Below, one piece after another: positions 1 through 6,238 of a stretch of 7,267 nucleotides of DNA. The position numbers were made by a program, and so were the translations under genes. Positions within the stretch are counted from its first letter, which is position 1. Every line of letters starts with the position of its first letter. The stretch is from Terriglobales bacterium (GTDB lineage Bacteria; Acidobacteriota; Terriglobia; Terriglobales; Acidobacteriaceae). The stretch covers positions 1 through 7,267 of the forward strand of contig JAATFE010000254.1 in assembly GCA_015655365.1 (NCBI GenBank), given 5' to 3'. Under the pieces are notes generated by a model that ran no database searches, was not told the DNA's origin, and saw only the letters and a list, made by a program, of their open reading frames with translations.

Positions 1-68
1 GAAAACTGAAGTTGCGGGTTGTTCCTAGGTCATTGACCCATTGATTTTGTACCTTGGGTTCGTGCTAT

Positions 69-136
69 CCCAGGTCTCAAAAGCGAGATCTCCACCCCAC
101 GGACGAAAACCTATCCGTGGGGACCCCAGACCTGGG
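69..136. repeat. Nested inverted repeat, REP-like intergenic element
   Basis: The outer arms CCCAGGTCT (69-77) and AGACCTGGG (128-136) are perfectly complementary over 9 bp. Inside lies a second perfect 9-bp stem, CCCCACGGA (95-103) with TCCGTGGGG (114-122), closed by a 10-nt loop. A third small hairpin, GGTCTC (73-78) with GAGATC (85-90), one G-U pair, competes with the outer left arm. Together they can form alternative cruciform or RNA folds. From memory, related 'CCCAGGTCTC...GAGACCTGGGGCACCC' units recur between genes in acidobacteria; this is recollection and was not checked. It is non-coding. A transcribed regulatory RNA is a less likely alternative. Confidence 0.6.
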
Positions 137-247
137 GCACCCAAGCTGGTGCGAATTCATGCAGTCAAAGACCTAGAGCGAAACTAGAGTCCCTGTGGCC
201 CGGAGAGTTTCGTGCAAGGTCGCCGCTCCCTGATGGTCGCGTCGACT

Positions 248-275
248 TTGGTGTAGTGCTTTCGGGATACACCAA
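248..275. promoter_or_regulatory. Perfect 8-bp dyad, candidate operator
   Basis: TTGGTGTA (248-255) and TACACCAA (268-275) form a perfect inverted repeat separated by 12 nt. It lies 12 nt before a TATAGT box (288-293), so its right arm would cover the -35 region of a promoter using that box. This is the expected position for a repressor or activator site controlling the gene pair at 449-1826. There is no following T-run, so it is not an intrinsic terminator. The binding protein is unknown. Confidence 0.35.
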
Positions 276-287
276 CTCTGGTTTCGC

Positions 288-306
288 TATAGTGAATCGA
301 TATAGA
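288..306 (+). promoter_or_regulatory. Candidate -10 boxes for the sensor gene pair
   Basis: TATAGT (288-293) and TATAGA (301-306) each match the TATAAT consensus well and sit in the most AT-rich stretch before the gene at 449. No good -35 hexamer stands at 16-18 nt from either, which fits an activated promoter or a different sigma factor. A transcript from here would have a leader of about 135-155 nt. The assignment is by eye only. Confidence 0.3.
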
Positions 307-448
307 GATTTGTTCGGTAAATGAATATACCGTGAAAGTCCAGTGTTATCGCTGAAAAGTCATCCTATGTATCCCGATAAAACCAGCGAACCTGCCAAAC
401 CAGGACGCCCCTGCGTCTGCCTAACCGACCTAATCGAAGGGATGACTA

Positions 449-649
449 GTGAGCCAACTTTACGAGATGAGATTGCGTGTCGAAGAAAAGATCAAAGCCG
501 ATGGGCTGGATGCCACGGATGTGAAAGGGAGACTCGGATTGAAGACGGGGATGCTACTCGCCCTGATTTCCGCGAATACGCCCGACCATCCGGAGAAGGT
601 CGCTAAATTCAAACTGGCCGTAAAAGAAGTACTTAATCTAGCTCTCTAA
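449..649 (+). CDS. Small hypothetical protein (66 aa), co-cistronic with Cache-HAMP sensor
   Basis: I do not recognise this protein. The start is GTG at 449, chosen because GAAGGG (436-441) forms a good Shine-Dalgarno site 7 nt before it. The product is 66 residues, soluble, without signal peptide or membrane segment. It looks mainly helical: a charged N-terminal helix (about residues 4-17), a KGRLGLKTGMLLALI stretch in the middle (about 26-40), a TPDHPEKV turn and a lysine-rich C-terminal helix ending in a hydrophobic tail. It stops 10 nt before the sensor gene, so the two are almost surely co-transcribed. A role as a cytoplasmic partner of the sensor is an inference from position only. A regulatory protein is possible, but no helix-turn-helix can be defined by eye. 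Confidence 0.7.
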   Translation: MSQLYEMRLRVEEKIKADGLDATDVKGRLGLKTGMLLALISANTPDHPEKVAKFKLAVKEVLNLAL

Positions 650-659
650 TGGGGAACGC

Positions 660-1826
660 ATGAAAATGAAGTCGATTCGTAGCAAGGTGATTGCCGCATG
701 TCTCTGCTGTCTTGCCGTGGGGCTGTGCGGGATCTTGGCGCTGCTGCACTTGAGTTTCAACCGCAATGCGGAAAATTTGGCCGCACAGGCCGTGACCGGG
801 TCTCAATCTCTTTTTGCGATTTCGGAAGCCAGGGAAATCAGAAAGATGGCTGCCCTGACGCAGTCGCTTAACCTGAATCCGCGCATCGGCGATGCCCTGC
901 TGGCACGCGATCGCGAACACCTGATCGAAACGACGGCGCCGTTTTATCTGAATCTGAAGGACGGCGGAATCACCGACTTCACGTTTCACACGCAGGAGTC
1001 GGATCCGGCGGTCTTTTTGAGTCTTCACGATCCCGATAAGTTTGGCGACCACATGGACCGCTACATGGACAAGGAAGTGGCGACCACGCTGACCATGGTG
1101 ACGGGAAACGAGATGGGCAAGGCCGGGTTTGCCGTGCGCACCATCGCGCCGATGTTCGGCTCTCATGGCGAAGTGGCAGGGTATGTGGAGTTTGGCGAGG
1201 AACTGGGGCAGTTTCTCCATGCCATGAAAAACCAGACCGGGGACGATTACGGCCTGCTGCTCGACAAGAAGTACGTGAATCGCGATTTCTGGAACGCCTC
1301 CAATGAGACTTTGGGTCGCCGCGACAACTGGAACGACTCCAGCAAATATGTGGCATGGGACAAGACCTCGAACTCCGGTCGCATCTTCGACTTCAAAGGG
1401 GATTTGAGCGCGCTGCCCAGCGCAGGGCAGGCCCTGGACCGCTACCACGAAGGGAACTCCGAGTATGTGCGCGGCGTGTTTCCCATTCAGGATGTGGCGG
1501 GCGACCGCGTGGGCGCGATCTTCGTGGTGCGCGACATCACCAGCTTCTACCAGTCGATGCGGCGCACCGAAATCATGATCGCCGTATTGGCGGTGGTGGC
1601 CGCATTGCTCTTTACGGCGGGGTTTGTGTTCATGCTCAGCCGCCTGATCTTCGGACGCCTGGAACGGATCATCAAGGAGGCGACCCGGGTGGCTGGCGGC
1701 GACTATGGAACGGAGATCAAGGTCAGCTCCGACGACGAAGTCGGCCAACTCGAACAATTGTTCGAGCAATTCCGGCAGGTTTTTATGGACGTGCTCTCTT
1801 ACGTTCCGGGCTCGCAGGAAAAGTAG
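660..1826 (+). CDS. Membrane sensor: TM-Cache-TM-HAMP protein without output domain
   Basis: This is a 388-residue inner-membrane receptor-like protein. ATG at 660 follows a GGGGA site with about 4 nt spacing. TM1 is roughly residues 10-31 and unusually has four cysteines (14, 16, 17, 23). Residues about 35-300 form the extracytoplasmic sensor, with motifs typical of Cache domains on chemoreceptors and kinases: FHTQE (109-113), DPDKFGD (124-130) and VEFG (176-179); the pattern best fits dCache_3. TM2 spans about 305-326. A HAMP linker follows (about 327-379), with AGGDY (345-349) and DDEVGQLEQLFEQF (358-371). Only nine residues remain after HAMP, so there is no methyl-accepting, kinase, GGDEF or cyclase domain. 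The stop is clean, and I saw no continuing output domain in the next 230 nt. Ligand unknown; Cache domains usually bind small molecules such as organic acids or amino acids. The small gene just upstream may be its partner. Confidence 0.85.
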   Translation: MKMKSIRSKVIAACLCCLAVGLCGILALLHLSFNRNAENLAAQAVTGSQSLFAISEAREIRKMAALTQSLNLNPRIGDALLARDREHLIETTAPFYLNLKDGGITDFTFHTQESDPAVFLSLHDPDKFGDHMDRYMDKEVATTLTMVTGNEMGKAGFAVRTIAPMFGSHGEVAGYVEFGEELGQFLHAMKNQTGDDYGLLLDKKYVNRDFWNASNETLGRRDNWNDSSKYVAWDKTSNSGRIFDFKGDLSALPSAGQALDRYHEGNSEYVRGVFPIQDVAGDRVGAIFVVRDITSFYQSMRRTEIMIAVLAVVAALLFTAGFVFMLSRLIFGRLERIIKEATRVAGGDYGTEIKVSSDDEVGQLEQLFEQFRQVFMDVLSYVPGSQEK

Positions 1827-1869
1827 ACAGACCGCACGACGATTCCGTATCCGGCGCAAAGAAGGACGC

Positions 1870-1891
1870 TGCCCTCTCCCATGAGAGGGCA
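1870..1891. repeat. Perfect 9-bp hairpin TGCCCTCTC-CCAT-GAGAGGGCA
   Basis: TGCCCTCTC (1870-1878) and GAGAGGGCA (1883-1891) pair perfectly around a 4-nt loop, 44 nt after the sensor gene. No T-run follows, so it is not a classical intrinsic terminator, though it may stabilise the mRNA 3' end. A closely similar hairpin stands after mutL (4683-4705), which suggests a small family of repeats. Confidence 0.6.
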
Positions 1892-2060
1892 ACGTCGCTT
1901 TGTTCCGGCCCGATGACAGACCGCTTCGATGAAGCGTCCAACCCACAAGCTGTTTTCCGAATCGATCCTGCGAAGTAAACAGGCGTCCCATTTTCTGAGC
2001 CGCTGCGCGAGACAGGTCGAGGGGAAACTGCGGTATCATGCCAGCAGGAGGTACCCGTTC

Positions 2061-2282
2061 ATGACCACTGAAACAGAGACCATCGAGCAGGCGGAAGAGA
2101 CGAAAGAAAGCAGCACGCTGCGCGTGATCACCTGGTTCTCCGTGGGGATGGCGGTGGCTGCGCTGGGCATTTACCTGGGCGCGGAGTTGCGCAAGGGCTA
2201 CAAGTTCAAGCGCCGCACCCCCTACGACTTCTATGCGAATGCAGGCGAAAAGCAGACCGGCGAGTTTGGGGTCGGCATTTAG
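2061..2282 (+). CDS. Small single-pass membrane protein (73 aa), hypothetical
   Basis: I cannot name this protein. ATG at 2061 is preceded by a strong AGGAGG (2046-2051) at 9 nt, which decides against an in-frame upstream start at 1929. The N-terminal 18 residues are acidic (Glu-rich, MTTETETIEQ...). One membrane segment follows (about 21-43), then a basic cluster RKGYKFKRR (about 45-53), consistent with the positive-inside rule and a cytoplasmic C-terminus. The tail has TPYDFYANAG and ends in GEFGVGI, which look like conserved short motifs. The gene stands alone: a hairpin-bearing spacer separates it from the sensor gene and a terminator follows 24 nt after its stop. A weak -10-like TATCAT lies at 2034-2039. 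Function unknown; a membrane-anchoring or envelope-associated role is only a guess. Confidence 0.75.
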   Translation: MTTETETIEQAEETKESSTLRVITWFSVGMAVAALGIYLGAELRKGYKFKRRTPYDFYANAGEKQTGEFGVGI

Positions 2283-2305
2283 CTGCGTGGGATTAACAAG
2301 ATTGT

Positions 2306-2337
2306 GAAATGCCGCCTTCGGGCGGCATTTCGTTTTT
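2306..2337 (+). terminator. Intrinsic terminator with UUCG loop
   Basis: GAAATGCCGCC (2306-2316) and GGCGGCATTTC (2321-2331) make a perfect 11-bp stem around the very stable TTCG tetraloop, followed by G and a run of five T (2333-2337). It ends transcription of the small membrane protein gene and isolates the mutL operon from upstream transcription. Confidence 0.88.
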
Positions 2338-2407
2338 GCGCGACGTTCGAGATTCCCAGGGCAATTGCATGAACTATATCGTGATGACAATTTCGCCTTT
2401 TTGCGTC

Positions 2408-2488
2408 GCCCCTACGGGGCTCAAATGCAATTCTGGCCTCCTTCCCCACGCTGAAGCGCGGGGCTAGCGACCGTTGCGCCTCCGGCGC
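2408..2488. repeat. Composite of three short hairpins upstream of mutL
   Basis: Three stems follow each other: GCCCC-TAC-GGGGC (2408-2420); CCCCACGCT with AGCGCGGGG (2444-2463), one A-C mismatch; and GCGCC-TCC-GGCGC (2476-2488). None has a T-run. The middle unit resembles the 'CCCACGGCTGAAGCCGTGGGCTA' type of repeat I recall from acidobacterial genomes (memory, unchecked). The array fills most of the 315-nt gap between the terminator and mutL. Roles in mRNA processing, in transcription attenuation or as REP-like mobile remnants are all possible. Confidence 0.6.
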
Positions 2489-2564
2489 GATAGAAGTCGG
2501 AACCATGCTCGTCAACAAGATGGATTCATGTGCTTGCCCTGTCGAGATTCCCGATCTCCGAGTT

Positions 2565-2589
2565 TTGATCCCTGTCTCTGCGTTAACCT
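2565..2589 (+). promoter_or_regulatory. Weak candidate promoter close to mutL start
   Basis: TTGATC (2565-2570) resembles a -35 hexamer. A TAnnnT-type -10, TAACCT (2584-2589), would place the transcription start near 2596-2598, at the mutL ATG itself, giving a leaderless mRNA; its 13-nt spacer to TTGATC is short. The alternative TAGAGT (2589-2594) has an 18-nt spacer but lies too close to the ATG. The lack of a Shine-Dalgarno site before mutL makes leaderless initiation plausible. Confidence 0.22.
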
Positions 2590-2597
2590 AGAGTCTT

Positions 2598-4664
2598 ATG
2601 GGCCGCATACGTATTCTTCCCGACCAGGTTGCCAACCAGATCGCTGCCGGCGAGGTAGTGGACCGGCCGGCTTCGGTGGTGAAAGAGCTGCTGGAGAACG
2701 CACTGGACGCCGGGTCCAGCCGCATCCGCGTGGATGTGGAGGCGGGCGGGCGGCGGCTGATCCGGGTTGCCGACGACGGGCATGGGATGAATCGCGACGA
2801 CGCGCTGCTGGCCTTCGAGCGGCACGCCACCTCCAAGCTGAGAACCGCCGACGACCTGCTCTCCATCGCGACCCTGGGCTTTCGCGGCGAGGCGCTGCCG
2901 TCGATTGCTTCGGTGGCCCGCGTGACGCTGGAGACGGCGACCGGGGAAGAGGCGGCCGGAACCCGCATGGAGATTGCGGGGGGCAAGATTTTGCACGTGG
3001 ACGACGCAGCCCTGCCGCGCGGAACCACGATTGCGGTGGCGGATCTGTTTTTCAATGTCCCGGCGCGGCGGAAGTTTCTGCGCGCCGAGGCGACCGAACT
3101 GGCCCATATTACGGCGCTGGTAACCCATTACGCACTGGCGCACCCGGAGATGCATTTCGAACTGGTCTCGGCGACGCACACCATTGTTTCCGCGCCGCCG
3201 GTAGGGCGGACGGCGGAGCGGATTTATCAGGTTTTCGGCAAGGAAACGCTGGCCCAACTGCTGCCGGTGGCCGCCGAGATGCCGCTGGCCCATGGGGGGC
3301 TGCCGGAACCGCCGCCCTGGAAGCGCGACCCGGACGAGCCGGCGCGCGATCCGGGAACTCTGCGGCTGAGCGGCTTTTATAGCAAGCCGGAGCTGCAAAA
3401 GCTCAACCGGAACTCGATCTATATTTTTGTGAACAAGCGGCTTATTCGCGACCGGGCGCTGCTGCACGCGATTACCGAGGCGTATCGGAACGTGATTCCG
3501 CCGACCAGCTTTCCGGTGGTGCTGCTGTTCTTGGAAATGCCGCCGGAAGAGGTGGATGTGAACGTGCACCCGGCCAAGACCGAGGTGCGCTTCCGGCAGC
3601 AGAGCCTGATTCACGACTTTGTCCGCGACAGTTTGCGCACGGCACTGGTCAATGCGCGGCCGGCGGCGGGGTTCCTGGGAGCCAAGGCCGCAGCGGCGGC
3701 CAGCCCTTCGCTGATGCCGCCGGGGATTTCTCCGCTGCCGGGTTCGCCCGAGGGTGCGGAGACGGGGTTGATGGAGGATTCCGATCCGGGCGCGTTTGAG
3801 GAGGGCAGGACAGAGGCGAAGGCGTTTCAGTTGACCCCGCGGACGTCTTCGCCGGTTCCAGGCAGGCTCGCGTTCGATGCGCCGGCATTCGACCCGCGCT
3901 CATTCGACCAAAGGGCCTGGGGCGAGGCGGCAAGCGCTTTGTTTGCAGCATCCGGCGTGCCGCCAGCGGACGGGTGCTCGGCCAGCCCCGGCGACGCGGC
4001 AGCTTATGCCGCCAATGCAGCCGCGGAGACGGCCCAGGTGGAGGCCGAACAGGCGGCTGCGAACCTGAATCACCTGGGGTCGCTGAAGCCGATGGGGCAG
4101 CTGAGGGAGTCGTTCATTCTGGCCTCGGGCGAGGACGGCCTGTGGATAATCGATCAGCATGTGGCACATGAGCGAATTCTTTTTGAGAAAATTTTACGCG
4201 ATCGCCAGGTGGAACGAGTGCAGCGGCAGAGGTTACTGATGCCCCTGCTGGTGGAACTGAAGCCCTGGCAAATGGTGGTGTTTGCGCGCATTGCCGAGGA
4301 ATTGGAGCGGAACGGTTTCGAAGTGGAACCCTTTGGCCCACAAACACTTGCAGTGAAGGCTGCGCCGGTGGGGCTGGAGGGCGGGGCTCTGGAGCGAATG
4401 TTGGGCGAAGTAATTGAGCAATCCGGGGCGGACACGGACGAACCAAAGCAGAATGAGGATCTTACGGCACTGAGAACGCGAATTGCGGCGTCGATCGCTT
4501 GTCATTCGGCGATCAAGGTGAATACACCGCTGGACCCGGTTCGGATGGAGTGGTTACTGACGGAACTGGCAAAAACGAGCCACCCAACCAACTGTCCCCA
4601 TGGACGTCCAATAGCTTTGCTGTATTCTTGGAAGGAGATCCAGCGGGCCTTCCATCGTATTTAA
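2598..4664 (+). CDS. mutL: DNA mismatch repair protein MutL, endonuclease type
   Basis: MutL couples mismatch recognition by MutS to strand incision and excision in the cytoplasm. The 688-residue product has the complete GHKL ATPase head: ANQIAAGEVVDRPASVVKEL with E30 and N34 of motif I (catalytic Glu and Mg-binding Asn), D58-DGHG (58-62), ATSKL (76-80), GFRGEALPSI (93-102) and NVHPAKTEVRF (322-332) with the ATP-contacting K327. A Pro/Ala-rich linker spans about 345-485. The C-terminal domain carries the metal-dependent nuclease motifs: DQHVAHERILFE (519-530; usual form DQHA-xx-E-xxxx-E, here with Val for Ala), ACHSAIK (634-640), CPHGRP (666-671) and a terminal AFHRI. This implies a MutH-free repair pathway. 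ATG at 2598 gives the conserved N-terminus but has no Shine-Dalgarno. It appears to head an operon with the next two genes; mutS is not in the window. Confidence 0.97.
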   Translation: MGRIRILPDQVANQIAAGEVVDRPASVVKELLENALDAGSSRIRVDVEAGGRRLIRVADDGHGMNRDDALLAFERHATSKLRTADDLLSIATLGFRGEALPSIASVARVTLETATGEEAAGTRMEIAGGKILHVDDAALPRGTTIAVADLFFNVPARRKFLRAEATELAHITALVTHYALAHPEMHFELVSATHTIVSAPPVGRTAERIYQVFGKETLAQLLPVAAEMPLAHGGLPEPPPWKRDPDEPARDPGTLRLSGFYSKPELQKLNRNSIYIFVNKRLIRDRALLHAITEAYRNVIPPTSFPVVLLFLEMPPEEVDVNVHPAKTEVRFRQQSLIHDFVRDSLRTALVNARPAAGFLGAKAAAAASPSLMPPGISPLPGSPEGAETGLMEDSDPGAFEEGRTEAKAFQLTPRTSSPVPGRLAFDAPAFDPRSFDQRAWGEAASALFAASGVPPADGCSASPGDAAAYAANAAAETAQVEAEQAAANLNHLGSLKPMGQLRESFILASGEDGLWIIDQHVAHERILFEKILRDRQVERVQRQRLLMPLLVELKPWQMVVFARIAEELERNGFEVEPFGPQTLAVKAAPVGLEGGALERMLGEVIEQSGADTDEPKQNEDLTALRTRIAASIACHSAIKVNTPLDPVRMEWLLTELAKTSHPTNCPHGRPIALLYSWKEIQRAFHRI

Positions 4665-4682
4665 AACACGTAGAAGGTGGCA

Positions 4683-4705
4683 GCCCTCCTCTCAGGAGAG
4701 AGGGC
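4683..4705. repeat. Imperfect hairpin GCCCTC...GAGGGC after mutL
   Basis: GCCCTC (4683-4688) pairs with GAGGGC (4700-4705); past a bulged C, three more pairs close a CAGG loop. It lies 18 nt after the mutL stop and resembles the perfect hairpin at 1870-1891. No T-run follows, so read-through to the next gene is likely, perhaps reduced. Confidence 0.5.
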
Positions 4706-4744
4706 AGTCCGGCGCCAGCGCCAGCCTGGAAGTGAGGTTTTTCT

Positions 4745-6238
4745 TTGACAGCAGAGCAATTGGAAGCATCGCGCGCCGAAAGGATGCGCCAGAACGGACA
4801 CGGGACACTCACCATGGAGGACGCCCGGACGTGGATTGAGGAGACCGGATTGTGTCTCTTCCTGCCGAGGCGGCAGTATTCTTCTTCCATCGCGCCATCT
4901 TTTGTCGAGGCCGTAGCCGGAGAGCGGAACGCGACTCCCGATAACAAGTACATTGCGATAGCCGAGGAGTTGCTGGTTCGTCTGGAGACAGACGGAGTGG
5001 CGGTGCGGCTAAACCTGCTGGGACAACCGGGCGAGCAGCCAGATTTTGTGGTGGCTGCCTGGGTTCTGCCCTACGTGTATGCCCTTCGGGGCGACCGCGA
5101 CTGGCGTCGCAGCCCGCAGTTGACGGGTTCGCGCCAGGTTTCGCAACTGGCCGTTCAGGCCTACAAGCAACTGGAAACAGCCGACGCCAACATCGCCGAC
5201 CTGACCCGCAACCTGGGCCGGGAAGTGACCGAAGTCGCGGTTCTGCGCGCCATCACCGAGCTCTGGCAACAACTGCGCATTATCCCGGTGATTCTTGCTC
5301 CCGGCCAGGCGGCCGAGTGGCAACTGCTGCGCCAGCGCTTCCAGAAGGCGATTGCGGAAGGCGCGTCGACTTCGCAGGTTACGGCGATCTCGGTGCTTGC
5401 CTCCATCTATCTTCAGGCAGTAATTGCGGCCACCATGGAAGAGGTTGAACTTTTCCTGTCGCCGCTGACGGCACGCAGCAAGGTCCGCGAAGTGTTGCGC
5501 GGCCTGGTGGCAACTCGCCAGGTGCACACGATTCCGCTGGGCCATTCGCCGCACTTCTACGTTGCCGGCACGCTGCCGGAGTTTGCCGCTCCTCCCACCA
5601 TCTACTCGAGTTCGTCGATGCCGGCCTCGGCCTACTTCATGCACTCGCGCGAGTTGGATGAGGAAGTAGCAGAGCCTGTTGTTTCGTTGAAGCCTTTGGA
5701 GGCGGAAGCTCCGGTGGCTTCCGCTGCTCCGCACAAGGCCGCAGAAACTCATGCGCCGCGGCCTGCCGCCGCGCGCAAGCCGGCTCCGGCGGGGAAACCC
5801 GCCGCCGCACGGCCGCATTTCAGCCGCCCGGCAGCTCACAGCCGCGACCGCAAGCCGGCGCAGGCCGCCACGGGCAGTCGTCCGGCGCGGCGCACTTCTT
5901 CGGATTCCCGGCCCGCAAGCGGTTCCCGGCCTGCAACCGGCGCACGGCCCAGTGGCAACGGTAGCCGCCCGACCAACGGCGCTTCTGCTGGCAGGAGCGC
6001 GAAGTCTGCCGCTCCGGCATGGAGCCAGCGCAGCAGCCACAGCAATGGAGCCAAACCCGCGGGCAAGACCAGCAGCACCAGCGCCCGCAGCACGAGTTCC
6101 CGCAAGGACTCGCGGAGCGATGCGCGGCCTGCACACAGCAGCCACAAACCGGTTCTGACGGCCGGCACCAAGGCGGGAAACAGCAAGCGGTTCGGCTTTA
6201 CGGCCCGGCCCAAGCAGGAGACGAAGAAGCGCGGATGA
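4745..6238 (+). CDS. AlkZ/YcaQ-related winged-helix-like protein with long basic disordered tail
   Basis: The likely start is TTG at 4745, 7 nt after GAGG (4734-4737); the first in-frame ATG (4784) lacks such a site. The product has 497 residues. Residues about 18-280 look folded: GLCLFLPRRQ... followed by PSFVEAVAGER (about 36-62) recalls the opening of proteins annotated as AlkZ-related. ITELWQQLRIIPV (about 171-183), a helical WQLLRQRF segment, EVELFLSPLTARSKVREVLRGL (about 236-257) and GHSPHFYV (about 266-273) also fit that winged-helix group. AlkZ/YcaQ enzymes are DNA glycosylases that unhook interstrand crosslinks; I cannot see catalytic residues, so activity is unproven. From about residue 320 the protein becomes a tail rich in Ala, Pro, Ser, Arg and Lys with repeated SRPA/GSRP/GARP units (377-412), histone-tail-like and likely nucleic-acid binding. 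It lies between mutL and cmk and overlaps cmk by ATGA, which implies translational coupling. Confidence 0.8.
   Translation: MTAEQLEASRAERMRQNGHGTLTMEDARTWIEETGLCLFLPRRQYSSSIAPSFVEAVAGERNATPDNKYIAIAEELLVRLETDGVAVRLNLLGQPGEQPDFVVAAWVLPYVYALRGDRDWRRSPQLTGSRQVSQLAVQAYKQLETADANIADLTRNLGREVTEVAVLRAITELWQQLRIIPVILAPGQAAEWQLLRQRFQKAIAEGASTSQVTAISVLASIYLQAVIAATMEEVELFLSPLTARSKVREVLRGLVATRQVHTIPLGHSPHFYVAGTLPEFAAPPTIYSSSSMPASAYFMHSRELDEEVAEPVVSLKPLEAEAPVASAAPHKAAETHAPRPAAARKPAPAGKPAAARPHFSRPAAHSRDRKPAQAATGSRPARRTSSDSRPASGSRPATGARPSGNGSRPTNGASAGRSAKSAAPAWSQRSSHSNGAKPAGKTSSTSARSTSSRKDSRSDARPAHSSHKPVLTAGTKAGNSKRFGFTARPKQETKKRG

Larger units (their letters stand above)
1..448. other. Gene-free leading region with repeats and probable promoter
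   Basis: I see no convincing coding sequence here. Short open frames exist but show no recognisable protein and no good ribosome-binding site. The region carries a nested inverted repeat (69-136), a short GGTC-ATT-GACC dyad (28-38), a perfect 8-bp dyad (248-275), promoter-like TATAGT and TATAGA boxes (288-293, 301-306) and a weak 5-bp hairpin CGGTA/TACCG (315-332). It is best read as an intergenic repeat followed by the control region and a long 5' leader for the gene starting at 449. The gene to the left, if any, lies outside the window. Confidence 0.6.

Noticed and set aside
1..448. Possible tRNA or CRISPR in the repeat-rich start
   Set aside because: The stems do not form a cloverleaf and there are no regularly spaced direct repeats.
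343..606. Open frame of 87 codons overlapping the 66-aa gene
   Set aside because: It has no ribosome-binding site, odd composition, and overlaps a better-supported gene (GTG at 449 with GAAGGG).
1929..2060. N-terminal extension of the small membrane protein from ATG 1929
   Set aside because: A strong AGGAGG 9 nt before ATG 2061 marks the start; the extension is basic, unordered and has no ribosome site.
633..2390. Long antisense open frame of 585 codons
   Set aside because: It is a shadow of codon bias: it runs opposite the sensor gene, the small membrane protein and the terminator, is rich in His/Arg/Gln, and has no recognisable domain.
2583..3614. Antisense open frame opposite mutL
   Set aside because: The + strand encodes unmistakable MutL; the antisense product is low-complexity Arg/His/Gln-rich.
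5009..6145. Antisense open frame of 378 codons opposite the tailed protein
   Set aside because: It arises from the GC-rich Ala/Arg/Pro codons of the tail and shows no domain or start signal.
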